In this document: in pieces, positions 48,764 through 57,877 of the stretch
How positions within the stretch are numbered: position 1 is the stretch's first letter
How the letters are laid out: every line of letters begins with the position of its first letter
Source: CAWKAV01 sp963847735
GTDB taxonomy: Bacteria; Desulfobacterota; Desulfuromonadia; Desulfuromonadales; BM103
Assembly: GCA_963847735.1 (NCBI GenBank)
Contig: CAWKAV010000003.1
Coordinates: forward strand, 1 to 64,000
DNA: 64,000 nucleotides
Direction: 5' to 3'
The notes under the pieces: generated by a model
The model's database searches: none
What the model was told of the DNA's origin: nothing
Seen by the model: only the letters and a program-made list of their open reading frames with translations
Made by a program: the position numbers and the translations under genes

Positions 48764-49876
48764 TCACTTGCAATTAAGTGAGGTGTCCCCCGAATTCCAG
48801 GATGAAGAGTCAGAGGGTTGAGGAAAATCCTGCGGATCGAGGCCAACGGCCCGCGCTGTGTCCATGAGCTCCTGCCAGCTGTTGGCGTCGATCGGGATGC
48901 CGGTCTGCTGACGCTGCGCCATGGCCAGTCGCTCCGGCGTGCCGGCGATCATGACTGGAGCTTTTGCAGCTGCAACCGTCGACGAACTGAGGACGTAGTC
49001 GGTCAGGGCATCGATCTCCCGCTTCATCCAATCGACATCGACCAACCGGGCGGGGTCGACGATGAAGGTAAGCATGTTGTTGATGATGCTGCCGTGGGCC
49101 GTATTGCCCGGCTGGATGGTGCCGCCTCCGGTCAGGGCACCGGCCAGCATTTCGCAGAAAAAAGCTATCCCGAACCCCTTGTAGTCGCCAAACGGGGTCA
49201 GGGCGCCGCGCGGTTCGGCGAGCAATACGCGCGGATCGGTGGTCGGCTGGCCTTTCGCATCGAGCAGACAACCTTCGTCGACCGGCTGGCCTGCGTAGAG
49301 GGCGACGCGCGCCTTGCCGAGCGCGATCTTGCTGGTGGCCATGTCGAGCATGGCGGCGGGGTGCTGTCCGGTGGCCGGCATGGCGAAGCAGATCGGGTTG
49401 GTCAGCAAGCGGGCTTCGGCGCCGTTGTAGGCAGTCACCAGCGGCGGGTGGTCGGTGACGTTGACAAAATGCAGCGAGATCAGACCGGCGGCAATCGCCT
49501 GCTCGCCGTAGCTGCCGACCCTGCCGATGTGGTGAGTATTGCGCAGCGCCATCAGGACCAGGCCGGTCTCACGACAACGCCCGATCGCCTGGTCCATAGC
49601 TTCGCGGGCCACCCTCTGGCCAAAACCGCGCTGGCCGTCAAACACCATGATAGGTCCGGAATCGCTGACCTGCCCGACCGGTGTGTTCGGCTTGAGGAGC
49701 CCGGCCTTGATCGATTTAACATAGGTCGGCACCATCCCGGCGCCGTGGCTGTCATGGCCGGTGAGGTTGGCGCGGACCAGATGATCGGCGACAATGCAGA
49801 CCTCTTCTTTGGCGCTACCGGCAGCGCTGAGGATCGCTGAAACGACCTTGTGCAGGGATTGCTCTGAGATAGGCAT
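48764..49876 (-). CDS. Ldh2-type malate/L-lactate/ureidoglycolate dehydrogenase
   Basis: 370 residues from ATG 49876 (MPISEQSLHKVVSAIL). The YlbC/YbiC fold is seen in ANLTGHDSHGAGMVPTYV, GQRGFGQRVAREAMDQAI, LMALRNTHHIGRVGSYGE, LTNPICFAMPA and LTPFGDYKGFGIAFFCEMLAGAL. It is NAD(P)-dependent; hydroxycarboxylate substrate unknown. The last 13 codons come from a repeat (GTCCCCCGAATTCCAG...), so the normal C terminus may be shortened or extended. Confidence 0.92.
   Translation of the reverse strand: MPISEQSLHKVVSAILSAAGSAKEEVCIVADHLVRANLTGHDSHGAGMVPTYVKSIKAGLLKPNTPVGQVSDSGPIMVFDGQRGFGQRVAREAMDQAIGRCRETGLVLMALRNTHHIGRVGSYGEQAIAAGLISLHFVNVTDHPPLVTAYNGAEARLLTNPICFAMPATGQHPAAMLDMATSKIALGKARVALYAGQPVDEGCLLDAKGQPTTDPRVLLAEPRGALTPFGDYKGFGIAFFCEMLAGALTGGGTIQPGNTAHGSIINNMLTFIVDPARLVDVDWMKREIDALTDYVLSSSTVAAAKAPVMIAGTPERLAMAQRQQTGIPIDANSWQELMDTARAVGLDPQDFPQPSDSSSWNSGDTSLNCK
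48772..48789. repeat. 18-bp repeat, left copy
   Basis: AATTAAGTGAGGTGTCCC; perfect inverted partner at 50627-50644, on the other side of the dehydrogenase gene. This copy provides the stop codon of the dehydrogenase. Confidence 0.9.
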
Positions 49877-49910
49877 GCGGGCTCCGGGGATGATGATTCG
49901 GCAAGGCTCC

Positions 49911-50003
49911 GGGGACACTCAAAAGGGACACTCAAAAGGGACACTCTATCTTGAGTGTCCCCGACTCAAAGAGGGGGGTGGTATCTCGAGTGTCCCCGAC
50001 TCC
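49911..50003. repeat. Cluster of GGGACACTC repeats
   Basis: Three direct copies of GGGACACTC (49912, 49925, 49938) and two inverted copies GAGTGTCCCC (49953 and 49988) next to the dehydrogenase start. Related to the palindromes at 44760 and 47777. They could fold into alternative hairpins in the leader of the dehydrogenase mRNA. Confidence 0.85.
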
Positions 50004-51049
50004 ACTGGTAGCACAAAAAGAGCTATTAAGAGTGGCAGCTTAAAAACAGCCGACACCATGAAAACCTTTTTGCACAACTTGACGCACACAACCCCCACTG
50101 ACCACAACCGGCGGGGCTCGGCCCGCCAGCCGACGTACTTTTGCCCGGCAGCAAGAGTAAGCAAAAGTGCCGTTCTCCTGGCGGAGGGCATATTCCTTTG
50201 CATGGTTTCCTTGGTTTCTATGGAGGGCTAAATAGGGTATCCGGCCCTGTTCAGGGGGCCTCTCTCCTGTGCTTTCTTGTAGCGAGAAGAGTAACAACAC
50301 CGATTATTTAATGTATTGCTGAGGGAGAGGACCTCAAGGGCCTCGGTTCCTGCGGGAGATCGGTAGCCCGTCGCATATCCTGCGACTCAGCCATTTAGTA
50401 ACACCGTCACCTGGAGCAAATCATGCCCTCCGCCAGGAGAATCAGCTTTTTTGCATCCTTTTTTAGCGTTGAAAAAAGAATGTCGTCTGGCAGTACGAGA
50501 ACTGCCGGTCTTGATTTTGATTACAAAACCAAACTTGAAAGCAAAACAGCAATTGGACGCTGATCAAATCTGATGAATGCTGATTAAGCCAACCCTAAGC
50601 TTTGGAGGTTAAGCCTAGGAGTTCCAGGGACACCTCACTTAATTATTAATTATAAATAAATCAGCTAGCCCCGGAATTTCGGTTTCCGCATCAGAAACGG
50701 TGGGACGCGGTTTCTCTCTGGGCCACAAACCATCTTTACTCATTTTGTCCCCCCAGACAAAACAAGGGCACCACGCCAAGCGCGACACCCTCCCTTTAAA
50801 ACCAACATCAATTTGCCTTTGTCGTTGCTCCGGCAAACCAATGACATCATCAGAAGTGCCAGAATATACTAAAGATTAACAATCTACAACAACTTACCAG
50901 GTTATGTGCTTCGACGGCTCCAGCCTCTATCCAGCTACGGTTTCCAGGTTCAATTTTCATGGTTCAACAAAGACCATGAAAAATGATACATTCGAAAACC
51001 AATAAACCTGGTGCAAATAGACCCGGGTTCAAAACAAGCGAGGCGCACG
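50004..51049. other. Long non-coding stretch, about 1 kb
   Basis: No gene is supportable. GACGTACTTTTGCCCGGC / GCAAAAGTGCCG (50131-50172) forms an inverted pair of a type often seen between bacterial genes. Frames here are short and composition is uneven. The right copy of the 18-bp repeat lies at 50627-50644. The end must carry the promoter of the next gene. Confidence 0.55.
50627..50644. repeat. 18-bp repeat, right copy (inverted)
   Basis: GGGACACCTCACTTAATT, the exact reverse complement of 48772-48789. The two bracket about 1.87 kb containing the dehydrogenase and the repeat cluster. Confidence 0.9.
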
Positions 51050-51826
51050 ATGAAAAAAATTGTTTTGGGAGCAGTTCTGGTTCTACTGCTTACCCTTGGA
51101 TTGACCGTTTACTTGCTGTTGTCCAACCTTGACGGCATGGTCAAAACGGCCATAGAAAAGTACGGGTCGGAGGCGACGCAGACGGTCGTAAGCGTAGAGA
51201 AGGTTGAGCTCGGGCTGAAAAACGGCTCTGGAGCAATCCGCGGTCTCACGGTCGGTAACCCGCAAGGATTTGCTGCAAAACAGGCTTTTTCTTTCGGCGA
51301 GATCGCAACCAAGATCGATCTCAAGTCTCTCTCGGCAGAGATATTCATCATTGAAAACATCACCATCCAGGCACCGGAAGTTTTTTTCGAGCTGAATGCG
51401 TCGGGCACGAACAATCTCGAAAATCTCAAACAGAACCTTTCGTCCAGGACGGCGGCAACAGCCGAGGGCAAGCCCCCCTCTTCCGGCAAGGATGGTGGAG
51501 CGGAACCAAAACTGATCATCCGCAAACTTCTCATTACTAACGGCAACATCCACGCCAGCGTGGTTCCGTTGGACAAAAATTACGAACTGAAGCTACCACC
51601 CGTAGAGCTCAAGAATCTAGGCGGCAAAAACGGTGCAACGCCGACGCAAATCGCCGATCAGTTGCTTAAAGTGCTGACTGAACGGGCTCTGATTGCGGTC
51701 AAGAAGAAAGGCATCGATCAATACAAGGCGCAGCTCGAAGGCGAAGTCAACAAGCGGCTGGAAGCCGAAACGGGGAAGCTCGACGAAAAGGTTGGTGACA
51801 AGCTGAAAGGTGTGCTCGGCTACTAA
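51050..51826 (+). CDS. AsmA-like single-helix envelope protein
   Basis: 258 residues from ATG 51050 (MKKIVLGAVLVLLLTLGLTVYLLL, one membrane helix). The rest is outside: VELGLKNGSGAIRGLTVGNPQGF, ATKIDLKSL, IIENITIQAPEVFFELNASGTNNLENLKQNL, the pattern of AsmA/DUF748 beta-rich repeats. A low-complexity linker follows, then a Lys/Glu-rich helix. Probably periplasmic and envelope related; no specific role is known. Overlaps the next, convergent gene by four bases. Confidence 0.75.
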   Translation: MKKIVLGAVLVLLLTLGLTVYLLLSNLDGMVKTAIEKYGSEATQTVVSVEKVELGLKNGSGAIRGLTVGNPQGFAAKQAFSFGEIATKIDLKSLSAEIFIIENITIQAPEVFFELNASGTNNLENLKQNLSSRTAATAEGKPPSSGKDGGAEPKLIIRKLLITNGNIHASVVPLDKNYELKLPPVELKNLGGKNGATPTQIADQLLKVLTERALIAVKKKGIDQYKAQLEGEVNKRLEAETGKLDEKVGDKLKGVLGY

Positions 51827-52128
51827 GCACCGTCCTTTAACCCGGGCTGATTGCCTGGCGACGCAATCAGCCGCCGCTTGTCGACCGAACGCAGTTTCTT
51901 GATCTCCCTCTCGCGGCGGCTGGCGCTGCTGCGATCGTGGCCACTTTCCAGGTAGACGAGCTGGCGTGGCAGACGGCCGTGAAAGTATTTGGCGCCTGTT
52001 CCGGCCGCGTGCTGGGCAAAACGTCGCTCGACATCGGTGGTAATGCCAGTGTACAGAGAATCATCCGAACAGAGAATCATGTAAACCTGCCAATTCTTGT
52101 AAGCGTTTTTGTTCTCGTCGATAACCAC
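51823..52128 (-). CDS. GIY-YIG nuclease-like protein (UPF0213)
   Basis: 101 residues with the GIY-YIG motif as VYMILCSDDSLYTGITTDVERRFAQHAAGTGAKY, then LVYLESGHDRSSASRREREIKKL. Small proteins of this family have no known cellular role. A perfect 10-bp hairpin (51845-51872, GGCTGATTGC/GCAATCAGCC) near its 3' end may end transcription of both convergent genes. Confidence 0.88.
   Translation of the reverse strand: MVIDENKNAYKNWQVYMILCSDDSLYTGITTDVERRFAQHAAGTGAKYFHGRLPRQLVYLESGHDRSSASRREREIKKLRSVDKRRLIASPGNQPGLKDGA
51845..51872. terminator. Hairpin at convergent gene ends
   Basis: Perfect inverted repeat of 10 bp with an 8-base loop inside the 3' end of the GIY-YIG gene. No T run, so terminator function is only suggested. 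Confidence 0.4.
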
Positions 52129-52164
52129 TATTTCAACAAATCCTTAAGGTACGAGGTAACTGCC

Positions 52165-52674
52165 ATGAGTGACAAACCCCTGATCCAGATTGAAACCAGC
52201 CACGGCGAAATCTTTCTGGAGCTCGACCGCGACAAGGCTCCGGTCAGCGTCGAGAACTTCATCGCCTATGCCAAGGCCGGCCACTATGACGGCACCATCT
52301 TCCACCGCGTCATCAAGGGCTTCATGATCCAGGGCGGCGGCCTGACTCCGGACATGCAGGAGAAGCCGACCCGTGAGCCGATCATCAACGAAGCGACCAA
52401 CAAGCTGAAGAACAAAATCGGCACGGTCGCCATGGGCCGCACCGGCGAAATCAACAGCGCGACCGCCCAGTTCTACATCAACACCGAAAACAACAAAGAC
52501 CTCGACCATGGCGGGTTGAAGCCTGAGATGTACGGTTACGCCGTGTTTGGCCAGGTCGTCGACGGCATGGATGTGGTCTACACCATCGAGCAGCAGGCAA
52601 CCACCAGCACCGCCGGGTACGACGATGTGCCGCAGGTGCCGGTGGTCATCGAATCCGTGGTTGTCCTCGACTAG
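52165..52674 (+). CDS. Peptidyl-prolyl cis-trans isomerase, cyclophilin type
   Basis: 169 residues from ATG 52165 behind GAGG. Cyclophilin motifs are complete: IFHRVIKGFMIQGGG (catalytic arginine), GTVAMGRTGEINSATAQFYINTENN and YAVFGQVVDGMDVVYTIE. No signal peptide, so cytoplasmic, like PpiB. It is alone on its strand. An upstream in-frame extension overlaps the GIY-YIG gene and is not used. Confidence 0.96.
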   Translation: MSDKPLIQIETSHGEIFLELDRDKAPVSVENFIAYAKAGHYDGTIFHRVIKGFMIQGGGLTPDMQEKPTREPIINEATNKLKNKIGTVAMGRTGEINSATAQFYINTENNKDLDHGGLKPEMYGYAVFGQVVDGMDVVYTIEQQATTSTAGYDDVPQVPVVIESVVVLD

Positions 52675-52822
52675 TTTCTGTTTGGAAACCGCCCTTTTCC
52701 GCTATCTCGGCGTCAACCTGTGCATTTGTTTGTGCGGCGTAAAATACTACGCCTCCGCTCAAAGGCTTGGTTTCCTTGACCTTGCGAAAAATTGCTGGTT
52801 TCCAAATCAGAAACTGACACTG

Positions 52823-52882
52823 TATCCATCCGGAGTTTCCGGGTGGATACCAGACTAGCGGCCTGTTGGACCATACAGGCCG
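52823..52882. terminator. Double hairpin between convergent genes
   Basis: TATCCATCCGGA-gtt-TCCGGGTGGATA (one mismatch) followed by CGGCCTGT-N8-ACAGGCCG; a T7 run follows at about 52918. Likely bidirectional terminator between the isomerase and the following minus-strand gene. Confidence 0.6.
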
Positions 52883-52922
52883 AAGCGAAGAATTACAGGT
52901 TCAGGTTCGGCTCAGGGTTTTT

Positions 52923-53621
52923 TTATTCCGGGCCGCGTTCCGCCAGCCAGATGGTATGCAGATCGCCTTTGTTAGCGTGCTCATACACCCTGGTTTGCCT
53001 GACGTTGAAGCCTGTCTTGCGCAAGCGCTCCGTGAAGTTTCGGTCCGGGGCGGCCGACCATACTGCCAGCAAACCTTCCGGCCGCAAGGCCGCGTAGGAG
53101 ACAATCAGCCCATCCATACTGTAGAGCCAATTATTTTTTGTACGGGTCAAGCCCTGGGGGCCGTTATCGACATCGAGCAGGATGGCGTCGAAAGCTTGCC
53201 GCTCGGCCTTTAAAACCTTGGCAACATCACCTTCCCGAACCGTGGTGCGTTTATCCTGCAACGGGTGGCCCGCATAAGCACCGAGAGGGCCGCGGTTCCA
53301 AGCCACCACCGCAGGCACCAGCTCGGCGACCACCACCTCGGCATTGTCGCCAAGGTGCCGCAGCGCGGCGGCGAGTGTAAAACCCATACCCAATCCGCCG
53401 ATCAGGACACGGGGCTGGGGGCGGCCGGCAATTTTGCTGCAGGTCAGGCCGGCCAACGCATCTTCGGACTCATGGGCCCAACTGTTCATCAACACCCCAC
53501 CCCCGACAATACTGATTGAAAATTCGGAATCGCGCTGATGAAGTTGCAGATCACCGCCATTCCCGGGTATCTGGGCCGTGTCGAGCAAGGTCCAGGGCCG
53601 GTCTGATTCGTCAGGCTTCAT
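52923..53621 (-). CDS. Spermidine synthase-like methyltransferase-fold protein
   Basis: 232 residues from ATG 53621. Motifs: VLIGGLGMGFTLAAALRHL (SAM-type glycine loop), EVVVAELVPAVVAWNRG (acidic strand) and FDAILLDVDNGPQGLTR. This resembles the SpeE fold, but the D of the catalytic DSSDP is replaced by DVDNGP, so it is unlikely to be a true spermidine synthase. Substrate unknown. A longer reading to 53744 has a cysteine-rich start without a ribosome site. Confidence 0.8.
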   Translation of the reverse strand: MKPDESDRPWTLLDTAQIPGNGGDLQLHQRDSEFSISIVGGGVLMNSWAHESEDALAGLTCSKIAGRPQPRVLIGGLGMGFTLAAALRHLGDNAEVVVAELVPAVVAWNRGPLGAYAGHPLQDKRTTVREGDVAKVLKAERQAFDAILLDVDNGPQGLTRTKNNWLYSMDGLIVSYAALRPEGLLAVWSAAPDRNFTERLRKTGFNVRQTRVYEHANKGDLHTIWLAERGPE

Positions 53622-54117
53622 AAAACCAACGCCACGAGAAGAGTAGGGACGGTCAGGTTGAGGATATTCAGAACAGGAAACGGGCAGTTGCAGAAGACAA
53701 TTGTTTTTTTCACACAGACCTCTCGCAGGGTTACAGATCAACAAAAACAGCCAAGAAACATTGGTTGAAAACAGACCAACCAGAAAAAAATTTTATTTTG
53801 CCTCTTTTTTTTATTGATTGCGGTCGCACCAGGCAGCGCCATTAACAAAATCGTGGTTGCGCTATCAAAACCTATTAACTACGGCAGGTTATGATGATTA
53901 TACGGCAAAAGTCGGCGCCCTGGGTCTGTTCAAACATAGCCAATGAACAGAATTTAAACCACCGGTCTACCCTGCAAAACACAGAGATTCATAACATGCT
54001 GTTTTAATTTGATATTTTAAAAAAATACCCCTTGCCAGACGGATTATTATGCTCTATCTTTGTCTCACGTAGGCGCTATCAGTTAATTTTAACCATATCT
54101 GGACAAAGGAAAAAGCC
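53622..54117. promoter_or_regulatory. Divergent intergenic region, AT-rich
   Basis: About 500 AT-rich bases between divergent genes, with long A and T runs near 53785-53815. Promoters for both sides are expected. I see no ORF, riboswitch or repeat I can name. Confidence 0.4.
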
Positions 54118-54330
54118 ATGAAATGCCCCATTTGCAAAAGCTTTAAAAACAGTGAAATCGATCTGCATGTCGATGGTTTTTACGAAGACCTGTTCGAATG
54201 CGCCGTCTGTGGCAGCAGCTGGTCCGTCAACCACGGGCTGACTGAAGTCGTCAAGGATACGCAGCAGGCCTCCTTTCTCGAGGCTCTCACCGAATGCGTC
54301 GAAGGTGATGATTACTCTTTTGCCGCGTAA
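54118..54330 (+). CDS. Small zinc-ribbon protein, 70 residues
   Basis: ATG follows AAAGGAAAAAGCC, a good ribosome site. CPICKSF near the start and CAVCGSSW 29 residues later make a zinc ribbon; the tail is acidic (LTECVEGDD). A stand-alone metal-binding or regulatory protein; the family is not recognised. Confidence 0.78.
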   Translation: MKCPICKSFKNSEIDLHVDGFYEDLFECAVCGSSWSVNHGLTEVVKDTQQASFLEALTECVEGDDYSFAA

Positions 54331-54498
54331 GCGGAATCCGCACCACAACCTGTCACGGCCAGACGCAACGTGTCACGGCCGTCCACGACCCTTGAGCTAA
54401 CAGATCCGGCCCTGCCGGATCTGGCTGCATGCTGACCGGTCATGGTGTGCAGTAGCACAAGCCGTCGTTGTTTCCTGCCGGCGGATGACCTTGCCGCC

Positions 54499-54903
54499 TC
54501 AATGCTCATGATAACCCATCACCACCAGCACACAGCTGCCGTCTGCAATGACGTTGATACCGGCCTCTTCACAGGCTGACACGGCCAGAGCACTTTCGGC
54601 GCCGGGCTGCATCCAGATATTCCTGATCCCCCTGGCAATCGCCTGCTCGACCACCTTTTCCGTCACCTGCGGCGGCGTGATAATTGAGATGCTGCTGACA
54701 TGGTCTGGCAGATCACTGACCGAAGCCACGCAGACCAGACCTTCAATCTGCTTTTCCACCGGGTTCACCGGCACAACAATACGCTGATTCTGCTGGTAGC
54801 AACGCAGCACCTTGTTGCCATACTTGTGGGGTTTGGATGAAGCGCCAACGACACCAAAAGCCTCTGCGCCGAGAAAAGTGTCGATGCGTTCGGAAATAGT
54901 CAT
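54499..54903 (-). CDS. CoA-binding (YccU-like) protein
   Basis: 134 residues. Rossmann CoA-binding fold: FGVVGASSKPHKYGNKVLRCYQQNQRIVVPVNP, SIITPPQVTEKVVEQAIARGIRNIWMQPGAES and CEEAGINVIADGSCVLVV. This matches YccU/YmcO-type proteins, which bind CoA. Start ATG 54903 behind GGAG. Function unproved. Confidence 0.9.
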   Translation of the reverse strand: MTISERIDTFLGAEAFGVVGASSKPHKYGNKVLRCYQQNQRIVVPVNPVEKQIEGLVCVASVSDLPDHVSSISIITPPQVTEKVVEQAIARGIRNIWMQPGAESALAVSACEEAGINVIADGSCVLVVMGYHEH

Positions 54904-54961
54904 GGGAAAGCTCCTTATATGCTTCAAGTATCTCCCGCCTATTCTAACCCAAGTGGCTTTT

Positions 54962-56385
54962 TCAGGGTAAGATGCGGTGGATCAGATCAAACAGGAGACC
55001 GGGAAAGAGGCCGAACAGAAGCACGGCACGAGGTACAGACAGCGAGGACCGCATGCTCGATAGCTGTGCCGGCATGCCAACGTGCTGGCAGACTCATCGG
55101 ACTGGAAGAGCAGGATGGTCACGCGCAGATAGAAGGCGAAGGAGATCACCGAGGCCAGGACACCGATCAGGACCAGGCCCAGATAGCCGGACTGCAGCGC
55201 GGCGTCAAAAACTGCGAATTTGGCCATGAAACCGGCCGTGGCGGGCAGGCCGGCCAGCGACAGCAGCAGCAGGGTCAAGCACGCCGCAGCGCACCGGATG
55301 CCGGTGGCCAAGACCGCGCCACTGATCAAACTCCATCGGTTCGCCACGTTCGTCGGCGAGAGAGGCAATCACGGCAAAAGCGCCAAAGCTGGTGATCACG
55401 TAAATCACCACGTAGAAGGTCGTCGCGGCCAGGCCCTCTGAGGTCTGGCAGAGCAGACCGACCAGAAGCGTTCCCATGTGCGTCACAGATGAGTAGGCAA
55501 GCAGGCGTTTCAGGTTCTTCTGGCCGAGGGCGCTGAAAGCACCAACCAGCATGGTCAACGCCGCCAGCAGCCAGAGCAGGTCGATCAGGTCATGCCAGAC
55601 CGGCCCGGCCATCGCCAGCAGGCCGACCAGGGCAGCGACCACCGCACCCTTGGAACCGGTGGCCAGCAAGCCGCCAACCGGCGCAGGAGCGCCCTGGTAA
55701 ACATCGGGTGTCCACAGATGGAAGGGCGCCAGTGAAATCTTGAAACCAACCGCAATCAACACCATACCCCAGCCGAGCAGACCCCAGGCGTGCAGTTCGC
55801 CCGTCGCTGTCGTAGAGCTGGACCACCGCCTCAGGCAGGGCCAGGGTGCCGGACGAGGCATAGATCAAGGCAATACCGAAGGCCATGAAACCGGTGGCCA
55901 CCGCGCCCATCAGCAGATACTTGAGACCGGCTTCGGCGGCCAGTTCGCAGCGCCGGTTGCAGGCAATCAGGATGTAGAACGCCAGGGTAAAGGTTTCGAG
56001 GGCGAGGAACAGGCCGAGCAGGTGCGTCGCCGACGAGAGCAGAGCCATGCCTGCAGCGGCATAGAGCACCAGCGACACATATTCACCGGCGCCAATTTTC
56101 TTTTCAATGATATAGCGGGCAGCAATCATCAATCCGGCCGCGGCCAGCAATGACCAGAGAATGGTAAAGAAACGCGCGTAACCGCCGGCACTGAAGAGGC
56201 CGGCAATTTCAGCGGCCGGCGGTGGCACCAGGCCGGCAGCAACGGCCGCCAGCAGGGCGGTTGCAATCCCGCCGGCAAGCAGCGGGCGCGGTTCGCGATA
56301 CCAGGCGCCGGCCATCAGGATAGCTCGTCCCGCCAAAGACAAGGATCAGGATCGGCAACAAGGCGAGCAGGTCAAGCAGACTCAT
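54962..56385 (-). CDS. nuoN: NADH-quinone oxidoreductase subunit N (three or more frameshifts)
   Basis: Membrane arm antiporter-like subunit. MSLLDLLALLPILILVFGG begins it; after a slip near 56325, LFLALETFTLAFYILIACNRRCELAAEAGLKYLLMGA; after a second, FKISLAPFHLWTPDVYQGAPAPV, the diagnostic NuoN loop, and LKRLLAYSSVTHMGTLL; after a third, AGLPATAGFMAKF. End LLFDLIHRILP at 54962. ATG overlaps the nuoM stop. The last gene of the operon. Confidence 0.92.
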
Positions 56386-57877
56386 GGCAGACCTCCCGCC
56401 AACAGGGTTGCAACGGTGCCGTGCAGCGGCGCCAGGAACGGTTCAGGATAGAGCGCCGAGCCAGACCACCAGGATCGCCATCGGCAGCAGGATCAGCCAT
56501 TCGCGCGCGGTCAGATCAGGCATTGCTCGCGTTCCGACTGAGGCGGCCCCCAGAGGACACCCTGAACCAGGCGCAGCATATAGGCTGCCGCAAAAACCAC
56601 CCCCAGCAGGGCAACGACAGCCCAGAGCGGATGCTGCTGGAAGGTGCCGAGCAGGACCAGGATCTCACCGGCAAAGTTGGCCAGGCCAGGCAAGCCGAGA
56701 GACGCCAGAGAAAAGAGCAGGAAGAAAAAGGCCAGACAGGGCACCTGCCCCCAGAGTCCGCCAAGTTCCTGCATGCTGCGCGTGCCGGTCCGCTCGCGAA
56801 TCAGGGTGACCAGGACAAAGAGCGCGCCCGTGGTAATGCCGTGGGTCACCATCAGCAGAATGCTGCCCTCCCAGGCCGTCAACTGCCAGGCCGCCAGGCC
56901 GAGCACCACCAGACCGAGGTGGGAAATCGACGAATAGGCGAGCAGGCGCTTGATGTCATCCTGATGATAGGCACTCCAGGCGGCGTGAAAGAGTCCGACC
57001 AGGGCCAGCACACCAAGGATCGGCAGGAAGCTCGCGGTGGCATTGGGGAAGAGCGGGAAAGCGACGCGAATCAGGCCGTAGATACCGGTCTTCAGCAACA
57101 GGCCGGTCAGATCGAGAGAGCCGGCGGCCGGGGCTTCGGTCAGGGCATCGGTCAGCCAGGTGTGAAACGGCACCAGCGGCGACTTGACGATGAAGGCCGC
57201 CATGAACCCGGCAAACAGCCAGCCTTCCTGGGCAGCGCTCAACTGCGTCTGCATCAGCTCGCCGATGACAAAGGTATAAACACCGCTCTGCGCGCCATGA
57301 ATCTGGTAGAGCGCGATCATGGCGATCAGCATGCAGAGGCTGCCGACCAGGGTGTAGAGGAAAAACTTGAGCGCCGCCTGACGACGGTTGACGCCGCCCC
57401 AGACACTGATCAGGAAGAACATCGGAATCAGCGCCACTTCCCAGAAGAGGTAGAAAAGCACCAGGTCGTAGGCGAGGAAAATCCCCATCAGACCGGCTTC
57501 CAGCAAGAGCAGCAGCGCAAAGAAGCTGGCGACGTGGCGCTCGACCCGCCAGGCGAGCAGCACGGCGGCAATTTGCATGAAGGCCGTGAGCAGAACCATC
57601 AGCAGGGCGATGCCGTCCATCGCCAGCACATAGCGGATACCGTAGCGCTCGATCCAGGCAACATCTTCGTAAAGCAGCCAGCGACCGTCAGCCCTGACCG
57701 TGACAGACAAACAGGTAAACGGCTACGGCGAAGACGGCCAGCGACGTGGCCAGCGCCAGCCAGCGACATTCTGCGGGGCGATCTTTGTGCAGCAGGCAGA
57801 GCAGCGCACCGACCAGCGGCAACACGACCAGCAGGGTCAACCAGGGAAATTGCGGAAGGCTTGTCAACGCTGATCAT
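56382..57877 (-). CDS. nuoM: NADH-quinone oxidoreductase subunit M (frameshifts near both ends)
   Basis: Core frame 57710-56511 is intact: LLEAGLMGIFLAYDLVLFYLFWEVALIPMFFLI, the conserved lysine-bearing region KSPLVPFHTWLTDALTEAPAAGSLDLTGLLLKTGIYG, and LAYSSISHLGLVVLGL. N-terminal helices (FPWLTLLVVLPLVGALLCLLH) and the C-terminal WLILLPMAILVVWLGALYP lie in neighbouring frames. Proton-pumping subunit. Overlaps nuoL and nuoN. Confidence 0.94.

Noticed and set aside
48818..49840. Long plus-strand open frame opposite the Ldh2-type gene
   Set aside because: Antisense shadow; the minus strand carries clear family motifs.
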